Positions 31,438-36,046 of a stretch of DNA of 36,046 nt are shown piece after piece (within the stretch, counting starts at the first letter, position 1; the number at the start of each line of letters is the position of its first letter). A program made the position numbers and the translations under genes. The DNA comes from Bacteroidales bacterium (GTDB taxonomy: Bacteria > Bacteroidota > Bacteroidia > Bacteroidales > P3), in the NCBI GenBank assembly GCA_017455205.1, contig JAFTBM010000005.1, positions 1 through 36,046 on the forward strand, read 5' to 3'. The notes under the pieces were generated by a model that searched no databases, was not told where the DNA came from, and saw nothing but the letters and a program-made list of their open reading frames with translations.

Positions 31438-32040
31438 GTGCCCACCCCAATCGACCAGCAACAACAGCACGACTACGAAATAGTCTGCGCCGCCCGCGAC
31501 CAGGGCAGCAGCCGTGCCTACGCCGAACTCATGGCCACCTACCGCCGTCCGCTCTACCTCCTCCTCCTTCGCATGACCCACAACACCACCACCGCCGACG
31601 ACCTCACCATGGAAACCTTCGGCAAAGCCTTTCGCCAATTGAGCCACTACTCCCCCACTGGCACCTTCAGCTCCTGGCTCTACACCATAGGTATCAACAC
31701 CTGCATCGACCACCTCCGTCGCAACCGCCTCGACACCATCCCCCTCAGCCAGACCACTCGCGACGATGGCCACGGCCCCATCGAATACCAAATCCCCTCC
31801 ACCACCCCAGACCCCGCCGAGGCACTCATCCGCCTCGAACGCGACGAAACCCTGCGCCGCATCGTGAGCCAACTCAAAGAGCCCTATCGGCAAGTCATCC
31901 AGCTCCGCTACTACGACGACCTCTCCTACGAAGAAATCGCCACTCGTGTAGGCATTCCCATCGGCACCGTCAAAATACGCCTCTCTCGCGCCAAAGCACT
32001 TATCGCAGCCAAAATCAACCCAAAGACCGACCTCCGATGA
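31438..32040 (+). CDS. ECF-type RNA polymerase sigma factor (200 aa)
   Basis: A second ECF factor. The start is GTG at 31438, 7 nt after the glycosyltransferase stop, with no clear Shine-Dalgarno; an internal ATG near residue 32 would cut into region 2. Region 2 runs about 25-95, with RPLYLLLLRMTHNTTTADDLTMETFGKAFR and FSSWLYTIGINTCIDHLRRNR. Region 4 runs about 135-190, with LKEPYRQVIQLRYYDDLSYEEIATRVGIPIGTVKIRLSRAKALI, a clear helix-turn-helix. The downstream gene overlaps by 4 nt and encodes an outer-membrane-like protein rather than a recognisable anti-sigma factor, so control may be by expression or by an unlinked partner. Confidence 0.93.
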   Translation: MPTPIDQQQQHDYEIVCAARDQGSSRAYAELMATYRRPLYLLLLRMTHNTTTADDLTMETFGKAFRQLSHYSPTGTFSSWLYTIGINTCIDHLRRNRLDTIPLSQTTRDDGHGPIEYQIPSTTPDPAEALIRLERDETLRRIVSQLKEPYRQVIQLRYYDDLSYEEIATRVGIPIGTVKIRLSRAKALIAAKINPKTDLR

Positions 32041-32912
32041 GAACCCTCGCCACCCTCACCCTTGCACTCACCCTTGCCGCCCCGGCCTTGGCCGACGACG
32101 GCGAGCCTCCCAGTACTGGACTCTCCGTATTCGTCAGTGCCGACGCCTACCGTGCCGCACGCAACGCCGCCTCATTCTACGACGGCTCACCCTCCTCCCC
32201 CAACACCATTCTCCGCATACTCCACAGCGAAACCTATGGCACCCAGATTTGGTCCAGCCTCAAAAACGCAGGCCTCATCACCGATGCCATCGGCAACTAC
32301 AACAACCTCACCATCGCCGAATACCCCGACGCCATCGACTACCGCATCTCCTACCAAATCGGCCTCGGCATCCGCTACGACTACCCCTCGCGCTTCGGCT
32401 GGCTCCTCCGAGCCAACCTCGCCAAACTCCAAGCACAAGGCACCTTCAACCTCAGCACCGACAACGGCACCGGCATCCTCGGCTCCACCCAATACATCCC
32501 CTGCGGCATCCTCGGCAAAGAAGACCGCATCAGCCTCGACCTCGCACTCACACGCACCTTCCCCTTAAGCCGCAACCTCGAACTCGAACTCGACCTCGGT
32601 GCCAGCCTCCTCAACACCAAAGTGCGCGACAACCTCATCGAAATCGCAGGCTCCACCTACTCCATACTCGACCGATGGAACGGACTCTCCCCCTCCAGCA
32701 CCACCGGCGAATACGACTACATCAACCAGGGACGCATCGGCTACGGCATCTTCACCAGCCTCCTCATCGGCTACCGCGTCAGCGGCATCGGTGCCCTCCG
32801 CCTGTGCTACACCCTCGGCCACGCCCGCATCACCTTCGCCGACCGACAATGCTGGGGCTGGCAACACACCCTCGGCATCCGTGCAGAAATCAACAATTTC
32901 AGTTTCCTATAA
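32037..32912 (+). CDS. Probable outer-membrane beta-barrel protein (291 aa)
   Basis: The ATG at 32037 overlaps the sigma gene by 4 nt (ATGA), so translation is probably coupled. Residues 1-19 form a signal peptide, LALTLAAPALADD at its end. The mature part shows repeated amphipathic strands, such as RISYQIGLGIRYDYPSRFG, ISLDLALTRTFPLS, LELELDLGASLL and IFTSLLIGYRVSGIGALRL, and ends with a hydrophobic-aromatic NNFSFL, the kind of end recognised for barrel insertion. No family is recognised with confidence; PorT-like or OmpA-barrel-like proteins are possible. The 4-nt gap to the acetyltransferase suggests one operon with the glycosyltransferase and sigma genes. Confidence 0.65.
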   Translation: MRTLATLTLALTLAAPALADDGEPPSTGLSVFVSADAYRAARNAASFYDGSPSSPNTILRILHSETYGTQIWSSLKNAGLITDAIGNYNNLTIAEYPDAIDYRISYQIGLGIRYDYPSRFGWLLRANLAKLQAQGTFNLSTDNGTGILGSTQYIPCGILGKEDRISLDLALTRTFPLSRNLELELDLGASLLNTKVRDNLIEIAGSTYSILDRWNGLSPSSTTGEYDYINQGRIGYGIFTSLLIGYRVSGIGALRLCYTLGHARITFADRQCWGWQHTLGIRAEINNFSFL

Positions 32913-32916
32913 CACC

Positions 32917-33453
32917 ATGATTACCTTCAACGCATTAGCCGACAGCGACCATGCGCGCTTCGCAGAAGACCTTTTCGAAGAAGCCTTCCCAGAACATGAA
33001 CGCCCTCCGTTCGACGACCTCGAACAGCGCGACCCCACCCGATTCCACTTCCTCGTAGCCGAAAACGGCGACCAACCCGTAGGCCTGCTCACCTACTGGA
33101 CATTCCCCGACCTCATCTACATCGAGCACTTCGCCATCGCCGAGCACCTCCGCAACCAAGGCCTCGGCAAAGCCACCTTCCTCAACTTCCTCTCCCAACA
33201 GACCGAGCAAGTAGTCCTCGAAGTCGAACTCCCCACCACCGAAGAGGCCGACCACCGCCTCGAATTCTACGCCAGCATGGGCTTCTTCCGCAACCCATTC
33301 CCCTACCAGCAGCCACCCTACCGCGCAGGTAGCCGCCCCGTCGACATGCTCCTCATGTCCAAATACGAACTCGATGAAGACGAATTTTGCGAAATCCGCG
33401 ACCTAATCTACCGCGAAGTCTACCACGTCGCCCCCGCCAATACCCCACAATAG
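32917..33453 (+). CDS. GNAT-family N-acetyltransferase (178 aa)
   Basis: A GNAT fold is indicated by the segment around PVGLLTYWTFPDLIYIEHFAIAEHLRNQGLGKATFLNFL (about residues 49-87), where RNQGLGK is the acetyl-CoA pyrophosphate-binding loop (R/QxxGxG/A). Further support comes from VVLEVELP and the late RLEFYASMGFFRNP, which is the family strand 5 and helix 4 region. The N-terminus and the C-terminal acidic tail are specific to this group. The substrate (amine, protein or antibiotic) cannot be told. It starts 4 nt after the outer-membrane-like gene. About 140 nt separate it from the tRNA gene. Confidence 0.88.
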   Translation: MITFNALADSDHARFAEDLFEEAFPEHERPPFDDLEQRDPTRFHFLVAENGDQPVGLLTYWTFPDLIYIEHFAIAEHLRNQGLGKATFLNFLSQQTEQVVLEVELPTTEEADHRLEFYASMGFFRNPFPYQQPPYRAGSRPVDMLLMSKYELDEDEFCEIRDLIYREVYHVAPANTPQ

Positions 33454-33517
33454 CCGTCAATCAACGCACTGCAAACCAACAGCATAAAAAACAAATTGCA
33501 AAAAAAGCAAAAAAAAA

Positions 33518-33549
33518 TTTGGCCAGTAGGCAAAAAGTGCGTACCTTTG
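33518..33549 (+). promoter_or_regulatory. tRNA-Arg promoter (TTTG -33, TACCTTTG -7)
   Basis: TTTG at 33518-33521 and TACCTTTG at 33542-33549 with a 20-nt spacer match the Bacteroidota promoter consensus well. The spacer contains GCCAGTAGGCAA, repeated exactly at 35674-35685. The tRNA starts about 40 nt downstream, leaving a short leader. Confidence 0.85.
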
Positions 33550-33589
33550 CACTCGCTTTCGACAGGGGAACACCCCGCAGCGAAGCCGA

Positions 33590-33666
33590 GGCTCCTTAGC
33601 TCAACTGAATAGAGCATCTGACTACGGATCAGAAGGTTGCAGGTTTGAATCCTGCAGGAGTCACCA
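33590..33666 (+). tRNA. tRNA-Arg (anticodon ACG), CCA encoded
   Basis: A complete cloverleaf can be drawn: acceptor GGCTCCT with AGGAGTC (one G-U), D stem GCTC/GAGC, anticodon stem TCTGA/TCAGA around loop CTACGGA (anticodon ACG, read as inosine-CG after deamination), and T stem GCAGG/CCTGC with loop TTTGAAT. The discriminator A is followed by encoded CCA at 33664-33666. It has its own promoter and a downstream hairpin. Confidence 0.96.
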
Positions 33667-33670
33667 CCCA

Positions 33671-33703
33671 AGGAGAGAACACCACCAGTGTCCTCTCCTT
33701 TCA
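33671..33703 (+). terminator. Hairpin terminator after tRNA-Arg
   Basis: AGGAGAG (33671-33677) pairs with CTCTCCT (33693-33699), extended by ACAC/GTGT after one A-C mismatch; TTTCATTTATT follows. It lies directly after the tRNA. Confidence 0.78.
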
Positions 33704-33737
33704 TTTATTCCCCCAACCACCACCAATTCAGCATAAA

Positions 33738-33764
33738 AGAGGGAGCACCCACAGCGCCCCCTCT
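33738..33764 (-). terminator. Probable terminator of nadE (minus strand)
   Basis: The stem AGAGGG-x-GC with its complement (33738-33764) contains one A-C pair on the plus strand, which becomes a G-U wobble when read from the minus strand. On the minus strand it is followed by TTTT. It lies 39 nt beyond the nadE stop. Confidence 0.65.
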
Positions 33765-33802
33765 GCCAGACAGCATCTCTTCCCCCACCGAAAACCACTC
33801 GC

Positions 33803-35362
33803 TCAACTCACTGGCCAACGTCGGTCGAGCCCAAAGCTCACCGGGCTCACCTTCAGCTGCGGCGGAAACTGCAGTCGCTTCCACTCATTGCGCTTCACCC
33901 CGTTCACCACCCGCTCCACCAGCGCCTCCTCATAACCCTCCGCCACAATCTCCTCTGCCGAAAACCCCTCGTCCAAATACAACCCCAGCACCGCATCCAG
34001 CACCCCATAATCGGGCAGCGAATCGCAATCCCGCTGCCCAGGCCGAAGCTCTGCACTGGGCGCCTTATCAATCGTGTGCTGCGGAATGCGCTCCCCGTCT
34101 CGGTTGATATATTCACACAGCTGGTACACCTCCGTCTTATACAAATCGCCAATCACAGCCAGTGCCCCACACGAATCGCCATAGAGCGTCCCATAACCCA
34201 TCGCCGCCTCCGACCGATTGGTCGTATTCAGCGCCAACGCGCCAAACTTATTGGCATAGCTCATCACCATCAGTCCCCGAATCCTCGCCTGCATATTCTC
34301 CTCCGTGACATCCTCCTCCCGACCAGCAAAAATCGGACGCATCGCCTCCCGAAGGCCATCAAACATCCCCTTGATCGGCACCACATCATACCCCACACCC
34401 AAATTCCGTGCCAGAGCCTCGGCATCGGCCACCGAATGGTCGGTGCTATACTGGCTCGGCATCAGCAGTCCATGCACATTCTCTGCCCCCAACGCATCCA
34501 CCGCCAGCACACACACCAACGCCGAATCCACACCCCCACTAAGCCCCAACACCGCCCGCCGAAGCCCATTCTTGCGGAAATAATCCCTCACCCCCATCAC
34601 CAGCGCCTTATACACCAGCTCCACCGCCTCCGGCTTCACATCCTCCACCTCGGCATCCAAAAGCTGCAAATCCACCGTCGCACATCCATCCTCGAAATAA
34701 GGCAACTGCGCCAACACCCCACCCGCAGCATTCATCGCCATCGACCCGCCGCCGTAGAGATACGACCCCTCACCACCCACACGGTTCACATACACCAAGC
34801 TCACCCCCAGCGTCTCCACAATCTTGGCCATGCGGTAGCGCGTGCGATAAGGCTTCTGATAGTCAAACACCTGGCCTCCACAGCAAATCAGCACATCTGC
34901 CTCCTCCACATGCCCCTTCACCAGCTCCTTCAAATCCTCATAAAATCCAATCGCCAGCCGCTGCCCGTGGAAATCCATCACCTGCACCCCTTCCCCTCGC
35001 ACAAAGCAACGCTGCTCCTCCACCGAGAGGTACTTCTTCGTCACCACCCCACGGATAGCCCCATTCTGCACAAACACCAGCGCATTGCAAAGCCCCTTAT
35101 CCTGAATCTGAAGCGGCACCCCCACAATAAACGCCCTATGCTCGCTCGCATCCACCAGGCGCTGCAGCACCGCCTGCGACCGCTTCTGCACATCGCTATA
35201 GCCCGCTGCCGCAAACAGCGGCGACCCGCAAACCGTACAGGCAGGAAACACCGTAAGCAACGCCTCGCGCGACTCCGCCGAAGCCAGCTCCGCTTCAATC
35301 CAAGCCAAATTCTCCTCCAGACCCAGCGTCCGGACATCATGCTGAACAATATGAACCTTCAT
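33803..35362 (-). CDS. nadE: NAD+ synthetase NadE with degenerate glutaminase domain (519 aa)
   Basis: The final step of NAD synthesis: amidation of deamido-NAD+ with ATP. The C-terminal half (about 245-519) is a good synthetase: SGGVDS P-loop at 275-280, LNTTNRSEAAMGYGTLYGD, and DKAPSAELRPGQ. The N-terminal half has the nitrilase fold of glutamine-dependent enzymes, but the catalytic residues are altered. The expected Glu is Ala41 in VFPAC and the expected Cys is Tyr141 in IGFYEDL; only Lys109 in VVTKK is kept. Glutamine hydrolysis in this domain is therefore doubtful, and free ammonia may be used. I chose the start giving MKVHIVQHDV; in-frame codons upstream give less plausible sequence. 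It is the only minus-strand gene in the window. Confidence 0.92.
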   Translation of the reverse strand: MKVHIVQHDVRTLGLEENLAWIEAELASAESREALLTVFPACTVCGSPLFAAAGYSDVQKRSQAVLQRLVDASEHRAFIVGVPLQIQDKGLCNALVFVQNGAIRGVVTKKYLSVEEQRCFVRGEGVQVMDFHGQRLAIGFYEDLKELVKGHVEEADVLICCGGQVFDYQKPYRTRYRMAKIVETLGVSLVYVNRVGGEGSYLYGGGSMAMNAAGGVLAQLPYFEDGCATVDLQLLDAEVEDVKPEAVELVYKALVMGVRDYFRKNGLRRAVLGLSGGVDSALVCVLAVDALGAENVHGLLMPSQYSTDHSVADAEALARNLGVGYDVVPIKGMFDGLREAMRPIFAGREEDVTEENMQARIRGLMVMSYANKFGALALNTTNRSEAAMGYGTLYGDSCGALAVIGDLYKTEVYQLCEYINRDGERIPQHTIDKAPSAELRPGQRDCDSLPDYGVLDAVLGLYLDEGFSAEEIVAEGYEEALVERVVNGVKRNEWKRLQFPPQLKVSPVSFGLDRRWPVS

Positions 35363-35744
35363 CTTTTTTATGTGTTTCATTGGTAGCGGCAAAAACCGCT
35401 TTGTCTCTATGTTCACCATCCGCAACTTCAACCACCATCGGCCATCCTCACAACCCCACCAGCCATTCCTATAACCTCCATCCCTCGCCAATTATTGCCC
35501 CCTAAAGCAATATTTTTCTCCTCCCCACTTCCCACAACAATTTCCACCCACCCGCGTACCCCTCCCAGCCACTTATTTGCTCAATTCTTGATGCCTTATT
35601 CTCACCCTTTTAATCATACCAACTCTTACTCATCCCCTACACATCGCCTTACCATCCCCTTATCAAAATTTTCGCCAGTAGGCAATAATAAGACTTTGGT
35701 AACGTTATGGGAAGAAAATCATAGGGAATAAAAGGCAAGAGGAT
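35363..35744. other. Divergent intergenic region between nadE and the DUF6266 gene
   Basis: No gene is seen. Features are a short hairpin AGCGG/CCGCT near nadE (about 35384-35400), C-rich stretches, and a pyrimidine-rich block at about 35621-35664 with CATC recurring every 11 nt (35631, 35642, 35653), resembling array C. An exact copy of the 12-mer GCCAGTAGGCAA lies at 35674-35685 before a possible weak promoter AGACTTTG. No nadE promoter was recognised. Confidence 0.55.
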
Positions 35745-36046
35745 ATGGCTACGATTGCTTACGGAATACTGGGGGGATTTGATGGGCGCGTGGGGCCGGT
35801 GATAGGCTACACTTGGCGGGGGCGGATGTGCCTCAGGGCCAGGCCGTCGCACGTCGCTAATCCGCGCACCGAGGCCCAGCAGGCGCACCGCATGGCCTTC
35901 CGCGCGATGGTGCAGCTCTCGGCTCGGATGAAGGAGGCCATTCGGGTGGGGATGCGAGCCGAGTCCCTCGCACTGGGGATGACCGAGCAAAACCTGTTCG
36001 TCAAGCTGGGCTTCGGAGCGATGGGGACAGAGGGGGTGGATTATGG
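35745..36046 (+). CDS. DUF6266-family protein, 5' part only (runs off the window)
   Basis: Reading from ATG at 35745, with AGAGG 8 nt upstream, gives 100 codons without a stop before the window ends. The start GILGGFDGRVGPVIGYTWRGRMCLRARP matches the pattern I know for DUF6266 proteins of Bacteroidales: a Gly-rich opening, Lys or Arg-Gly and a conserved Arg-x-Arg/Pro. It is followed by a TEAQQAHRMAFRAM helix. No signal peptide is visible. The function of the family is unknown to me. The region is strongly G-rich on the coding strand, unlike the C-rich genes to its left. Confidence 0.75.
   Translation, partial: MATIAYGILGGFDGRVGPVIGYTWRGRMCLRARPSHVANPRTEAQQAHRMAFRAMVQLSARMKEAIRVGMRAESLALGMTEQNLFVKLGFGAMGTEGVDY

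Noticed and set aside
35363-35491. 43-residue N-terminal extension of NadE
   Set aside because: It is Trp/Arg/Gly-rich without similarity to NadE; the MKVHIVQHDV start begins the nitrilase fold directly.
1-36046. Avoidance of the NotI site GCGGCCGC as evidence of the nuclease specificity
   Set aside because: I did not notice the site while reading, but the search was not exhaustive. By a rough estimate only about two are expected in a window this size, so absence says little.

Overview
The window looks like chromosomal DNA from an uncultured, GC-rich member of the Bacteroidales (phylum Bacteroidota). Evidence for this: Bacteroidota-type promoters (TAnnTTTG) sit in front of rnpB, the tRNA gene, the GroES-like gene, a glycosyltransferase and the first operon. 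Shine-Dalgarno sites are weak or absent. There are type IX secretion (T9SS) C-terminal signals, a fimbrillin-like lipoprotein, a DUF6266 protein, and lipoprotein and sigma-factor genes typical of the phylum. No tools were used: domain names come from reading the translations, and the numbers are hand counts.

Layout. (1) 1-699: intergenic, rich in repeats. (2) 700-10681: three genes in a row, a 92-aa peptide, a fimbrillin-like lipoprotein with a surface-export-like signal, and a 2968-residue secreted protein of about 31 InlB-B-type repeats with a T9SS type A tail, closed by a strong hairpin. (3) 10791-14654: acyl-CoA ligase, threonine aldolase and a ferredoxin-type aldo/keto reductase, closed by a terminator. 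(4) 14970-17027: TrmO, then an ECF sigma factor followed by a membrane protein whose outer half is a gliding-motility (CHU_C/T9SS type B) domain. (5) 17154-17551: RNase P RNA. (6) 17580-22977: DUF4810 and GNA1162-type lipoproteins, ComB, PAP2 phosphatase, SulP transporter and YebC, mostly overlapping or tightly spaced. (7) 23351-23710: divergent GroES. (8) 23734-25703: low-GC restriction-modification pair (SPPY methyltransferase and NotI-like nuclease). (9) 25733-30144: AlaS, Tgt and an unknown secreted protein. (10) 30258-33453: glycosyltransferase, second ECF sigma factor, outer-membrane-like protein and GNAT acetyltransferase. (11) 33590-33666: tRNA-Arg(ACG). (12) 33803-35362, minus strand: NAD synthetase with a degenerate glutaminase domain. 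(13) 35745 to the end: start of a DUF6266 gene.

The most interesting items are the giant repeat protein with its two small partners, the sigma factor paired with a membrane-bound CHU_C-domain protein, the NadE with two of three glutaminase catalytic residues replaced, inverted copies of an 11-bp-period array 23 kb apart, and a marked G-to-C shift along the coding strand of the giant gene. I do not see a CRISPR array, transposase, integrase or phage gene.
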